Shown: positions 40,849-51,947, numbered from the stretch's first letter. The stretch: DNA of 64,000 bases from Procambarus clarkii (GCF_040958095.1 NC_091158.1:41186647-41250646), one strand, 5' to 3'. Numbers and translations are program-made. The notes: generated from the sequence alone by a model not told the origin.

Positions 40849-41140
40849 TTTCGGGCGATCAAGGAGTGTCCATTGATCGTCCCCCCGCCCCCCCGACTGC
40901 GGTCGGGTCTTCGGTTGCCCATCTGCGACTATACGGATGATACCGTCCTGTCCGGGGCTTTGGAGGGGTTGGTTGGGGCTGTCCAGGTCGTGGTTGAGAG
41001 GTTTGAGTTGGCCACTGGGGTCCGGGTTAACTTTGAGAAGTCCGGTCTTCTGGGTCTTGGTGGGTGGTCCTCTCGCCGTGTGTGGGTGGGGTCATGGTTT
41101 CCAGTTCTTGCTTCTATGTGGGTTTTGGGGCTTACCAAAA
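40849..41140 (+). pseudogene. L1/Tx1-like RT fragment
   Basis: The frame open from 40804 encodes FFRAIKECPLIVPPPPRLRS, then DYTDDTVLSGALEGLV with the catalytic box changed from YADD to YTDD, then RFELATGVRVNFEKSGLLGL. The latter is the typical segment after the palm in L1/Tx1-like RTs. It breaks at about 41140, where SINE-2 starts. Confidence 0.72.
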
Positions 41141-41149
41141 CCGGCTTAG

Positions 41150-41398
41150 GGAGCTGGTCGGCCGAGCGGACCGCACGCTGGACTTGTGATCCTGTGGTCC
41201 TGGGTTCGATCCCAAGCGCCGGCGAGAAACATTGGGCAGAGTTTCTTTCACCCTATGCTCCTGTTACCTAGCAGTAAAATAGATACCTGGGTGTTAGTCA
41301 GCTGTCACAGGCTGCTTCCTGGGGGTGAAGGCCTGGTCGAGGATCGGGCCGCGGGGACACTAAAAAGCCCCGAAATCATCTCAAGATAACCTCAAGAT
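41150..41398 (+). mobile_element. SINE-2: tRNA-derived SINE with a CR1-like LINE tail
   Basis: The tRNA-like head has TGGTCGGCCGAGCGG (41155-41169, A-box-like) and B-box GGTTCGATCCC (41203-41213). The body matches SINE-1 (GTTACCTAGCAGTAAAATAG, TTAGTCAGCTGTCAC, GGCTGCTTCCTGGGGG). The 3' tail (about 41330-41398) matches the end of the CR1-like LINE at 8141-8208, including GGGCCGCGGGGACACTAA and the repeated CTCAAGATA end. It lies in the L1/Tx1-like ORF2. Confidence 0.83.
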
Positions 41399-41432
41399 AT
41401 ACCTGGTTCGCTTCCTATTAGCTGTCTGGTTC

Positions 41433-42386
41433 GTGGCTCGGTGCTTCCCCCTGGATCGCATGCTGGCTTTCGGGTTGGAACGCCAGGTTTATCATTATGT
41501 GTGGTGCGGTCGTTACCACCCGGTTCGTCGGTCGACATTGGTGTTGGCTGTGCGGGAGGGTGGGGTGGGCATTCCTTATGTGTTTACCAGGGCTCGGGCG
41601 CTGTTCTGGGTCTCGTTGTGTCAGGGGTTCGAGTTGGGTGGGGGGCTCAATGCTTTAGGTATTTATTATTGCTCTGTTCAGATTAGCTTTTTGGTGAATT
41701 TTGGTGTTTGTCAGGAGGCGGCCTTCTGCACCCCTTCTGTTTACTCTTGGGCAGTGGCCATTTTCCGGGAGGTCTGCCGTTGTCCGGGTTTCATGTCCTT
41801 GTCGTTTAAGGTGGTGTATAGGGTTTTATTTTATCGTGTTCCACCGCGGGTGGAGGGTTTGTTCCCATGTTGGGATTAGGGGGTGGTGTGGGTGGCGTTG
41901 GGGGCTCGGTTTTTGGCACCGCAACAGCGGGAATTGTTGTTTCGGTTCTTGCATTTGTCGTTGGCGACGAATGCGCGGTTGTGCATGCTGGGTTTGCGTG
42001 CCTCTGACGCGTGTGTGCACTGTGGCCTCCCTGAGAGTCAGTTGCATGTCTTTTCTTTTTGTGAGCGGTTGAGGGGCTTGCTTGATTGGTTTCGGGACGT
42101 GTTGGTTGGGGTTTGTGGGCCGGGGTGTCGGGGTGGCCTTTTGAGGTTTTTGTTTTTGTCCTTTCTGCGGCGGTTGTGCCAGGTGCGCAATACGTTATGT
42201 CTTCTCGTTGCTGACTATGTGTATTGTGTGTGGTTGGGTTGGAGGGAGGGTTATGGGGTTGTTAGGCTTTCAGAATTTTTGAGAGGCCGTTTGTGTTTCA
42301 CGTGGTGGTGGGTGCAGCGCTCGTTTCCGAGCGAGTTTTGTGGTTGGTTCATGGGTGGGTGTTTGCGTGGGGTTGTTTTTGGGTGA
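41433..42386 (+). pseudogene. L1/Tx1-like ORF2 C-terminus
   Basis: One frame, interrupted by TAG at 41877-41879, encodes the post-RT thumb-like region and a C-terminal zinc motif CVHCGLPESQLHVFSFC, as in L1/Tx1-type ORF2 proteins. The frame ends at 42386. A single nonsense codon and the YTDD box upstream argue against activity. Confidence 0.72.
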
Positions 42387-43083
42387 GTGGTCGTGGGTCG
42401 GGCTTTTGGTTGTGGGGCTTTTTCGTTTTTGTCTTCGGTCCCCGGCCCTCCGGTTGGCCTCCTTGGAGGGGGTTGGGCTGGGTGTGTGAGTGGTTGCTCC
42501 TGTGGTTGTGTGTTCGGTTTGTTGTGTGGACGTGTGTGGGGGTGTTGTTATGCTTCTTTGCTGGCTCCTGCGTGGGCCGTTGTTTGTGCCCTGTGTTGGT
42601 TGGTGCAGCTGTTTTATTGCTAAATTGATGTTCTTCCTAGTGTGAGTGTTTTTGTGGTGCGTGTGTCTCGGTGTTTTGCTGTTCGCCCCTGGTTCTTTCT
42701 TGGGGTTGTCAAGTTGTTGTACCTGGGCCTTGGCCGTAATTTGTTTTATGTTACTTATATGTTTTGTGTGCAGTGTGACTCTGCTTTGTGTTATTTATGT
42801 GATTGTGTGCGTCTTGTGTGAGTGCGTGTGTGTTGGTTTATTATGTGAACGTTATTTTGTGTCTTTCTATGTACATGTGTTTGTTGTGTGTCCATTTTTT
42901 TTGTTTAACTTTGTATTCAGCCTCATGTACCAGGAGTTTCTAGGTTCTCGTGATGTTTTGTTTTCTTCTGTACCTGTGATTATTATTATGTTCTTATTAT
43001 TATGTTCTTGTTATTATGTTCTTGTCTTGTGTCTTGTGCTATACTTTGTATATTTCTTTTATAAAAATAGAAAAATAAAAACT

Positions 43084-43477
43084 ACCAGCAGAATACTCCT
43101 CAGTGCTCAAATTGCTAGACCTGCTCCCACACTATCCTGTGTGCTAGTAGATTTACGCAGCCACTACTCAGTATTTTCAGCACCATTTAATTTATGTACT
43201 TTAACGTAAGGTTAACTTGCCTGATTGATTGTTTTTTGTTTTGATTCTTGATTGATGGCTTATTTTTATTAATTTTGTCAGTTTGTTAAGATGATTTTTT
43301 TCATAATTAAAGAATTAAAATTTTTCCAGTTTCCTGTATTTTATCCTACATTTACCACACCATGAAGAAGTCACCATAGCAGTTTTATGTTAATTTGTTT
43401 TTACTTTTTTTTTTGTTTATGTGTTCGTGGCATTCCATTTGCCCAAAGCCACTGCACTTAGTCATTTTACCGTAACA
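43084..43477 (+). repeat. Gypsy-2 5' LTR, 5'-truncated
   Basis: From ACCAGCAGAATACTCCTCAG onward it matches the 3' LTR (about 52304-52512 and 54731-54904), ending CA. The first roughly 290 bases of the LTR are missing, replaced by the L1/Tx1-like LINE tail. Confidence 0.78.
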
Positions 43478-44413
43478 TATATTTGGGGACCTGTCCTAGG
43501 AGCCTCACTCGGGTATGCGCCTAGACGCTTCATATAAAGTTGTGTAAGTGTACTTGGCTTTATTATAAGTTTGCCTTTGTCTTTTCAGAACTACTATTTT
43601 GAGTGATTTTGATGGTGCTTAATACTGTTTACATTCCAGATGTAGCATTATATGACTGTTGGATGACATTGGATTACGTGGTGTCTTATGGCACGAGTCA
43701 TACTCGTAATTGGCTGTTTAATAATCTTTGCTATATCCTGTGATTTCCACCATATTCTTCTCCCTAAAGGAGAACTTCTCATTACGGCAGATCACCCACT
43801 TTGGTACCCCTGGTACTTTGGTCTGTCTCCGGGCTAATACGCCCACGTCTTTACAACCAGAACATAGGAGGACACAGGGGGCCATAGTTCCTCTAGCATT
43901 ACAGACTACGTTGTACGGTTAGGACCCATACAGCAGTTCTCGTCATAAATTAATACTTTCCGCACCCCTACGCGTTGGTCAAAGATATGGTATTTACACA
44001 GGTAGGGAGTTAGCATTTTTTTCCAGAGCACAATGAGTGATAACTCTGTAAGTACTATTTAGTTTTAGTAGGAAGCCACTTACCTTTGTTCTCGTCAATT
44101 AGAGACCAGGTAAGAAATCCCTAAATTTTTTGGACTACATTCGAGACAATTATGTTTCACAATTCCAGTAGGATCCCTCTTGCCCCTGTCCTCATCATAT
44201 AGAGTACCGGGTACAAGATTCCCTACGTATTCGTTTCACTTTCGATCTAAATAATCAATTCAATTACTAAAGTTAACTGTTGTAAACTTGACTCTAAAGT
44301 TTAAACAGGATAGTTTACAGTTGCCATGTCATCCTGTCAGTCTGACATCTCATATTTTGGTACATCAACTGAGGTATTTTCTTTGCACATTATTTTCTAT
44401 CATTCTATTCACC
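43478..44413 (+). other. Gypsy-2 leader with primer-binding-like site
   Basis: TGGGGACCTGTCCTAGG at about 43484-43500 corresponds to the Gypsy-1 site. The rest is untranslated leader similar to 8216-9045. Confidence 0.65.
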
Positions 44414-45728
44414 ATGTTTCGTCTAACAGCGTTCAGGCAGAATCCAAACGATGAAGTGGGGCACACTAATTCGTGCCACCAAGGCGGAGATGCTAACTCT
44501 TGTAAATGAGTACCACATTACTGCCCCCCATGGAGCCACTAAAACTTATCTCCATAACCTTATACTTGACCACTTATTAGATAATGATAATATTACATCC
44601 GAATCTCATGAAGAGCGCCTTAGCAGCCATGAAATTGAAGATAGAGCTTTCCACTCTAGAACGCGAACGTCAGAAGAAAACTCTCAAGATACAGAAGGAA
44701 CAACTTGCTCTACAAAAAAAAAACAAGCTGAACTGCAACGTGAACGTGAGAAGGAACAACTAGAGTTCCAACGTGAACGTGAGAGGGAACAGCTTGAACT
44801 CCAACGTGAGCGTGAACAGGAAGCCCTTAAAGTAAGAGAAAGAGAACGTGAACTCCAACGTGAACATGCTGAAAAACAAGCCGCCATTGCTCTACAAAAC
44901 CGTAGAAAAGAGCTTGACTTGGAAACTACACACCACACTCAGCGCAAGGAAGCGGAAGCTAACCTCCAGGTACGTTTCAATCTTTCTTATGCAATTAAGT
45001 TGATGCCATCTTTTGTCGAGACAGAAAATTATATATTATTTACTTCATTTGAGGCTCTAGCTAACCAACTCAGCTGGCCTCAGGATCAGTGGTCTGTACT
45101 TCTCAGGTGCCATTTGACATGTAGGGGATGCCGTGACTCTCAGTACTATGGCGTCTGAAACCGACTACAAGGTATTGAAACAGGCAGTGGTAGATGCCTA
45201 CCTCCTATTTATCGAGAACTACAGACGTAAGTTTAGGAATTACCTTAAAGCGAGTGCTACTACTTACCTAGAGTTTGCAAATAACAAAAAGAGATATTTC
45301 ATGAAGTGGCTGGAAGGAGCACAAGTCTCCACCTTTACAGATCTCATCAACCTGATCCTGATGGAAGAATTCCTTAGGCGTGTACCTAATTCCATACGTC
45401 CTACCTAGCAGACAAGGAAGAAACCGACCCTACTAGATGTGCACAGTTGGCTGACTCCTACAGTCTCATTCACAGAGTACCATCCGACACACCTTCTAGT
45501 AAGACGTCTTGGTTTACTCCAGCCAAAGTGAGTACCAGTAATGAAAACTCCGCGTTGTATTGTCATTATTGCAGAACCTTTAGACATACAATAGAAGAGT
45601 GTACCAGCCCTCACTGTAAAGTCAGCAGTAAGACATAGCCCAAATCACCTCCTCCTAAAATTCATAAAAGTCCTAAGCCTGTGATGAATATTTTTGTTTC
45701 AACCACTGATCTTTCTCTCTTCAACAGA
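44414..45728 (+). pseudogene. Gypsy-2 gag (several frameshifts)
   Basis: It starts at ATG 44414 (MFRLTAFRQNPNDEVG). Frame changes near 44460, 45125 and 45400 connect frames at 44451-45158, 45133-45408 and 45447-45638. The charged coiled coil is longer and more repetitive than in Gypsy-1 (QREREREQLELQREREQE). The capsid region and a zinc knuckle CHYCRTFRHTIEEC follow. It cannot encode intact Gag. Confidence 0.82.
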
Positions 45729-45733
45729 CACCT

Positions 45734-46620
45734 TGTTGTGAATCTGTGTTTCATTCTAACATTCATCATGATAAATATGTATGTCCATTATTTCTTTTCC
45801 CCGTTAAGTAAATATAACATGATATCCAGTTGTGTTCCAGTATAATTATGTTTGATGTAATTGTAGCATGCTGTAGTGTGCCTGTATTGAATATTTTGTT
45901 AGGCTATTTGCATGTTTATTCCTGTGGGGGGAGTCGGTGGCGTCTCATTGGGGGGATGACCATATTTGGGATGTTCCAGTGTGCGGGCCGTGTATCAAGC
46001 TAGCGTCAATGTTTCACCTTTGGAATTATTCCTGTTTATTGATTGTACTTAATTTCTTTTTACACCTTAGTAGTGTTATATACACATAAGTTTACTTATA
46101 ATTATGTTCTAAATTTGTTAGCTTTGTTCTTAATCTGTTAGCTTAATTTCTCTTTGTTAGCTGAGTATCATGAGGTTTCATGTGGGTTTTAGTTTGGTCT
46201 TTTTTGGTAGACACAATGCCGCGAATGCTGGAGGAACGCTAGTCCCGTTGGTAGAGCTGGCAGGCGGGGACATGTGTTGAGCTAAGTCTGTGGTATTTGT
46301 TTATTGTTTAGTAACATAGCTAATTTCCTGGTTAGACCGTTATGTGCAAACCCATCTATTCATTTATGTTGTAAAGAAATGACCGGTGCTTATATAAGGA
46401 TATTGTAATATTAATTACTAGTGTATTAATATTTCTGGCTACCTGCATTTTCCATTTATGTTATTTGTGTGTTCTTTGTTACCCTTACTTTAAGTATATT
46501 GCTTTGTTACGTAAGCAGTTTGTTTTTACCCCTAGACACTTATTGAGGCAAGGCCGTATTATTACATATGTTTAACAACAGCAACAGAGGAACCATACCC
46601 AGAGGTCTAGGGTCGTAACA
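45734..46620 (+). mobile_element. Solo LTR (887 bp) inside Gypsy-2 gag-pro
   Basis: It starts TGTTGTGA and ends TCGTAACA, flanked by CACCT at 45729-45733 and 46621-46625. Gypsy-2 sequence is continuous without it when compared with Gypsy-1 (10336-10360). A TATATAA at 46391-46397 fits a plus-strand promoter. No internal coding region remains. Confidence 0.83.
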
Positions 46621-46625
46621 CACCT

Positions 46626-46960
46626 GTACTCCGGAACTCTCTGCCAGCGGTGGAGATTCGGAGGGAAGGTTGAAAGTGAATATATTGAGGAACACAGTTG
46701 CTTTACAATATATTCTTCTGAAGTCAATTGAACCCAACGTCACCTACACCCGAGAGACTGTCCTCATTACGGATCGCACTGCAGCTGCCCCTTATCCACT
46801 TGCCAGAGTCTGCCTGGATTGTCCGTTAATATAAGGTGAAGTCCAAATCGCCATCCGGGAAAAGCCTTTTCCCATGTCAGTTCAACTCCTCCTGGGCAAC
46901 GACTTGGCAGAAGACCAATAACCTACAAATCTAATCATCAAAGAAAAACCCCAGGTATGT
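46626..46960 (+). pseudogene. Gypsy-2 protease-region remnant
   Basis: It is similar to Gypsy-1 10350-10680, including GCCATCCGGGAAAAGCCTTT and CTCCTGGGCAACGACTTGG. In-frame stops (for example near 46834 and 46918) and a shift make it non-functional. Confidence 0.75.
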
Positions 46961-46969
46961 GACTCATCA

Positions 46970-47731
46970 ATGGAAAATCCTATCTCGCAGTTTGTTAAAG
47001 AAGAGATACAAGCAACAGATAATTCTGATGACGTCTCCCATCCTGTCCTAGTGACGACACGTGCACAATCCGTACTCCCACAACCAGCTGCTCTATCTGC
47101 TTCAGCTGTACCTCAAGATTCACGGAGCCTCCCACCGAGTCTCACCATGCTGGAGTTCCGTAAGTTGCAGAGAGAGGATTTCTCGCTAACATCTTTATTC
47201 TTACAGGCTGAGACACAGCCTAACTCTATCCCTGGGTTCTTTGTGGTGAATAAAGTGCTCTACCGCTATTATATACCCGGCAAAGTGAAGGAGGACAACA
47301 ATCGGGCTAATGTCAAACAACTAGTAGTTCCCACCAGCCTACGGTCAGATATCTTGCATCTGGTCCATAGATCTCTCTCACACTGCAGTTTCTACAAGAC
47401 CTACAAGACCCTGAAACAAGATTACTACTGGCCAGGAATGATTCGTGATATGAAAAGCTTAGTGAAAAATTGCAAAAAGTCTCAGATGACAGGTAAGCCG
47501 AACGCTCCTCTATTCAAGGCACCACTAATGCAGGTATCAGAGTCTTCTGAGCCGTTCAGCCTTTCCATCAACAACCATGACGAGCTTCTGTCTCAGACAA
47601 GCTCAGGTAACGTACATATAAGTAATATCTCGTGTTCTACCACCAGGTTTTCACAGCTGTTTCCGTCCAGGAACTGTGAAGCACCTCAGGAAGCAGTGCG
47701 GACATGCCCAGGAAAGTCAGAGCAAATGTGA
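46970..47731 (+). pseudogene. Gypsy-2 integrase N-terminal part
   Basis: The frame contains a linker and then the integrase zinc-binding region, HRSLSHCSFYKTYKTLKQDY followed by YWPGMIRDMKSLVKNCKKSQ. The final Cys of the HHCC set reads Ser. The catalytic core is absent, and from about 47520 the sequence loses family resemblance. It lies between the protease remnant and the RNase H remnant, which fixes the domain order. Gypsy-1 lacks exactly this part. Confidence 0.8.
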
Positions 47732-47949
47732 TCACATCTTCTCTAACGACATGTGTAAGACAATCAATGTCTCTCAGGTATTGTCTGGTCCTTCTTGTTG
47801 TACTTTGCCTGACTGCAATGGTTCTAAATTCTCGATCTGTTCCACCACCAGGAAAGATCCTGCTCTATACGAACCTAATCCAAATAAACGTGCTCCTCCA
47901 GACAACTTTACCAGCCCTCAGCTAAAATATTGTTAGACAAATTTACCTT
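47732..47949. other. Unassigned degenerate gypsy sequence
   Basis: There is no confident match here. It lies where the integrase core and RT should be. Confidence 0.35.
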
Positions 47950-48275
47950 TTATTGCATTTGAAAGGCGTAAATCCTTGTTTTATACTAACTCCATTCTCG
48001 CCCTGCCAGGTATTAGAGAACCTTCAGTCTTCCACCCTAGCGATAGGAACACCATCATGCCACAGCGAGATGGGATCATGCACTCCAGCTACAATCATCA
48101 TCGAGGAGCCACATAACATCCTGCCAGGCGTGCAGCACAACGAACTATCAAATCTATTAGGTTACAACTTCATCTCCCCGGACTTCAACATTCTTCGGTT
48201 GCAGATGCCCCAGTTCAACAACAATCTAGTACTTCGCTGGGTCCTGCAGCACAACCTCAACATCCTCTAGGACCA
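47950..48275 (+). pseudogene. Gypsy-2 RNase H remnant
   Basis: The frame at 47953-48270 aligns with the Gypsy-1 RNase H C-terminal half. TIIIEEPHNILPGVQHNELS matches STIEKELLFIILNLQHFES, and FNILRLQMPQFNNNLVLRWV matches NPLRFLQQAQFSNQRLLRWA. Catalytic residues are mostly lost. The end runs into a tandem repeat of its own last segment. Confidence 0.7.
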
Positions 48276-48690
48276 CCACATTCGTCGGTCCCTACATTAG
48301 GATCAGTGCTCGAAACTACGCTGACTCCTGTAGCACCATGTGAACATCTTGTATCACAACCTCATTCGGTTCCTATTGCTGACCCATTTCTCCAATCAGC
48401 ACTTGCTACGCTGGACCTTGCATCTGATGAACCATCTCACAATCTCCTCGGATTACCACTCTCGCTGATCCATTCAGTAGGCTCGTCTGTACAACAAACT
48501 TGTACTTCACTGAGTCCTGGAGTGCTACCTCAACATCTTCCACAAGCACCATTCTCTTCAGTTCCTGCAGCATACACAGTTCACCAACCAGCACCTACAT
48601 TTGCTTCGCTGGGCCATGTATATGCAGAATATCAACATCTTCTTTATCCAGGGCTCCAACAACGTCGTCGCCAATGCGCTCTGCAGAGTC
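48181..48690 (+). repeat. Tandem repeats (about 80-97 bp) derived from the RNase H coding segment
   Basis: Five diverged units start near 48181, 48277, 48360, 48453 and 48550. Each contains a TTCGGTTCCT-like start, a middle with CAGTTCACCAA-like sequence, then TTCGCTGG-CC-TG and CTCAACATC. The last unit reads as RNase H in frame (QFLQHTQFTNQHLHLLRWAM) and passes into FFIQGSNNVVANALCRV, the domain end. Confidence 0.65.
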
Positions 48691-48708
48691 CACTAGGTGG
48701 ACTCTTCC

Positions 48709-48722
48709 ACTTCAACTCAACA
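48709..48722. repeat. Left target-site duplication of ORF1-only element 1
   Basis: ACTTCAACTCAACA recurs at 51948-51961. It lies in the Gypsy-2 region between RNase H and the 3' LTR. Confidence 0.85.
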
Positions 48723-48880
48723 GGTCAGTTGTCGTTTGCCGTTGCTGAGTGGTGGTTTGCTGTGGGAGGTGTGGAGCGTCCTCGTTCTGTGCAGGTGCCT
48801 GGTGTGGTTCCTGCGGCGGTTCCAGCTGTCACTCCGTCTGGACCTGATCTGTCTGCCCCACCAGTGAGCTCAGGGGACCT

Positions 48881-51144
48881 ATGGGCGCCTGCTTTGGACC
48901 TTCGCCGTTCGGTGGATGTGAAGGTGCATCCTCATCCGGTTGCTTCGTGGTGGCCTTGGATGGTGCTGTACGAGTGGCGGCTGCATCTCCTGCAGAAGAA
49001 CATGTGCTTGTCGGGCCGGTGGTGAGTATGACTCCGCCCATGCCCTCTGCATCGTCGCCTCTGGTAGTTTCCTCGTTGACGCGTGCCTCTTCTCCTCTGC
49101 CGGTTCCGTCGCCCTCGCTGGATACCTCACGTGTGCTGGAGTCTACCCTTCTGCCTGCTGTGTCTCTTCCTTCTCCGAATCCGGTCTCCTTGGATGGTAG
49201 TGGCTTTTTGCCCTGCGTCGCTGAGGCTGCTGTTCTGCGTGGTCATGCTGCCCCGGCTTTGGGGCCGCCTGCCGATGGTTCTTTTGGGACACCGCTTGTA
49301 TGGGGTGACAGTTCCGACGATCAACGACCTATTTCTATGCGCCGTCGTTCGGCTCGGGATGCGTCACCTCACCAGACGTGGGCAGAAGAGCGTGATGCCT
49401 TGGATGATGATGCTGTGGGCGGCGATGTGCTGCCTTCTGTGTTGGACACTGTGCCCCCTGCTGGTGGCTCTCCTCAGTGGGCGGTTGTCCCTTGTGACCG
49501 CGACCTCGTCGTGGTGTTGTCGAAGGATGTGCGACAGGGGTACTCTGCTCCTGTTCCGGTTGGCAGAGGCCCTGAGGCGCCTGCGGTGCCACCCTCTGCT
49601 GGGCTCGGTGCGATGACCGGCATAGAACTGTAATGGTATATGCACACCATAGCCCCTTCCCCCTTTCTCTTCTCCTTCCTCTTCCCCTTCCCTTCTCTCG
49701 CTTGCCTACTCTCCCTTGGGTCATTTCTGTCTTTTGTCACGGGGGTCATAAACAGCTTGAAGCCACTTGCTCCCCTCTCTCTCCTGTCCTCCGGGCCAGT
49801 GACGAATTTGGGTATATTACCCCAGGGCTAATAAACTTGTGATCTCAAGTTACACGTGGGTGCCCAGCCAGGAAAGTCGTTGGTGTCTTCCCAGTTTTTG
49901 GAGTTTTCTGTCAAGAGCAATTGACCCTTATGGTCAAGCCTGATCTGGATTGGTTAAAGACATGTAGGCCTGGGGAGGCGGGGCCTCACAGGGTAGTGCC
50001 TGCCCATGCCATTGACCCGGTTTCTAGAGCACCTAGTCATGGTAAAATCCATTGGCCATAGGCTTGGGATAGGCGGAGTTAATGTGGGCCTAGGAACTAG
50101 GGGGTGGAGCCTGTCCCACTGGTGAGCGTTTTTAAGAAAGAAGTGTTAGGGAAGTTGTCTGGGGACCTCGGCTGAGGTACATACAGGTCAACTGACCTGT
50201 GGGCAGCCAATCAACATCCTTTGGCAAGCTGCAGTATTGAAGGTATAGTGCACTTGAGTTGTAACACTGGTATTACAGGCCGTGCCTCATAGGAGATTTT
50301 AATTTTTTATTAGAGTAGGCTATGTTTCAATTTTGATTTAAATATACTGGTTCCAATAAATAAAAAAATATTAATGTAATTTTTGTTTAGTTATCTGTTC
50401 CCTTTGATTAATGACTGTATTATTCATTCTTGTGATTCTCATTTGCTGTGCTAGAAATTCCCCTGTGTTCTCCATCTTATGAATAGTAAAGTCGCTCTAG
50501 AATCTCCCGTTCAGTTCCGTAAGACTACAGGTTTAATCCATTAAGAGTCATTTACTTTGAGTTCCCTGATTATTGAGTCCCTTCCCTCCTAGGGTCTCAA
50601 TAATTTTAGACACATTCATTTATGTTTGGAAGGTGGTGGCAGAGTTTAATGTTTTTATTTTATAATTAGTAATAAATTAATAACCCCTATCCTTGTTATG
50701 CCCTCCTCATTTAATATTCAGTTTATATTCGTGGCCGTCCAATGAGGGGTCATAATGGACTGTAACAGAGTTAAGCTGGGGTATTGAGCGAAGAGAGAGC
50801 CGTTCACAGAGTACAGAGAAGGGTTACAATTGAAAGGTTCAGGGTGATAACAAAAGGGACATTGAGGGTTTAATACAGAACGAAGTGTGCGCCCTCGTGT
50901 GGGGCCCGATGGGCGGCCTCCGCCCGCTGTTCCGGTATCTCCTGCTTCCTCGGCGGCGATGTCCCGGCCTTCCGTGTTGGGTCGGTGGCGCCCGCTTCCG
51001 CCGGATGTGGTAATCCCCGAACATATGGAGTACCCGCAAGTTCGTGAGGGCCGTGCCCCTACGGAACTGGAGTATTTGGTATGGGAAGCTTATAAGCGGC
51101 GGTATCCGCTGTATACATACCCTGAGAAATATCCTCCTGTATGA
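48881..51144 (+). pseudogene. ORF1 of ORF1-only insertion 1, split by a solo LTR
   Basis: The frame from ATG 48881 to 49628 is Pro/Ser/Val-rich and includes GGSPQWAVVP, matching EGSPQWGVVAP of element 2. After the solo LTR the frame continues at 50882 and ends with LVWEAYKRRYPLYTYPEKY, matching LLWEAYCVRFPAAEWPDKY. Ignoring the insert and one GAAC copy, the two parts join in frame. The N-terminal RNA-binding part and zinc knuckle seen in element 2 are missing here. Confidence 0.75.
49629..50877. mobile_element. Solo LTR-like insert (1249 bp) inside ORF1-only insertion 1
   Basis: It starts TGTAATGG and ends TTTAATACA, flanked by GAAC at 49625-49628 and 50878-50881. Removing it restores the ORF1 frame exactly, which supports the ends. 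It has no coding region of note. The 4-bp duplication and TG...CA ends suit a gypsy-type solo LTR. Confidence 0.65.
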
Positions 51145-51274
51145 CTTTTGTGTGTTCTGTGTGATTGGCTTTGTGGTTGGGTGTGGGTCTATACTTGCAG
51201 CTTTGTGTGTCTTATGTGTGGCTGGTTGTGCTATTGTGCTGCTGTAGTGGTGTGTTTCGTGTGGTGATCGTTTA

Positions 51275-51562
51275 TTTTATGTACTTGTATCCTTACGGCC
51301 TTTTGGTCGTTTGCATGTATTTGGGCTTTGTTTTCTGTATTTTCAGTTCCCTGTGTGGTTCTGTTTTTTGTTATTAATGCCTTGTGTTTCTTGCCTTGGG
51401 TATGTGTCATGTATTGCTTTTAGCTTTGTCTATAGTTTCTATTATGTACTTGTGTCCGTACGGCCTTTTGGTCGTTGGCATGGTTTTTGTGCATTTTGTT
51501 TTTGTCTTTTCAGTTCCCTGTGTGGTTCTTTTTTTGGTATTATTGCCTTGTGTTTCTTGCCT
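51275..51562. repeat. Direct repeat of about 123 bp in the 3' region of ORF1-only insertion 1
   Basis: 51275-51398 and 51441-51562 share TATGTACTTGT, TACGGCCTTTTGGTCGTT, TTTTCAGTTCCCTGTGTGG and GCCTTGTGTTTCTTGCCTT. A short ACGGCC..GGTCGT stem is found in each unit. Confidence 0.75.
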
Positions 51563-51947
51563 TAAGTGTGTGTGTGTAATTATTTTTTTGTCCTTGAAAT
51601 TGCTTTATTCTTTGTACGTAATTTATGCTCTTTATGTTCTTATGTGTAGTTTTTGGATTTCCTGGTCATTTGTTGTAACTTTTGTGTATTTTTTCTTATA
51701 CATTTTTGTTATTGTACTTATGTCATTTATTTGTTGTGTATTGTATGCATTTTATGTCCCATGCTGTTTGTGGGTTTCTTGCTTGTGTCCTATGTGCTTT
51801 CCTGTGACCTCTTGTTTGTATTTTAATGTCTGTTTTTCTGGTGTTTGCTTTATTTCATGTATTAGCACGATTGTTTGTATCTATCTGTTATTTCGTACTT
51901 GTTCCCTGTTTTTGTACTTTGTTTTTTTTATCTATGAATAAAAAAAA

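Larger units (their letters stand above)
40839..43083 (+). mobile_element. L1/Tx1-like LINE, 3' part (ORF2 end and 3' region)
   Basis: It begins inside RT right after the piggyBac TTAA, is interrupted by SINE-2, and ends in an A-rich tail (AAAAATAGAAAAATAAAAA) against the truncated 5' LTR of Gypsy-2. The 3' region from 42387 is rich in T and G, like the 3' regions of the ORF1-only elements downstream. Confidence 0.7.
48723..51947 (+). mobile_element. ORF1-only L1/Tx1-like insertion 1
   Basis: It is flanked by a 14-bp target-site duplication and ends in an A-run (51940-51947). It carries the C-terminal two thirds of an ORF1 and then a T/G-rich 3' region; no ORF2 lies between them. A solo LTR (49629-50877) interrupts it. 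The 5' end is truncated compared with element 2. Confidence 0.8.

Noticed and set aside
41150..41225. A tRNA gene on the plus strand
   Set aside because: It is the head of SINE-2. The anticodon stem has a mismatch, and the sequence runs into a SINE body.
42387..43209. Hydrophobic, Cys/Val/Leu-rich frames in the L1/Tx1-like 3' region (membrane protein?)
   Set aside because: The T/G-rich 3' region yields hydrophobic codons in any frame. The frame at 42646-43209 runs through the A-rich tail into the Gypsy-2 LTR, so it is not a gene.
51165..51941. Hydrophobic frames in the 3' region of ORF1-only insertion 1
   Set aside because: Same composition effect as above, and the frames overlap a direct repeat and the A-run.
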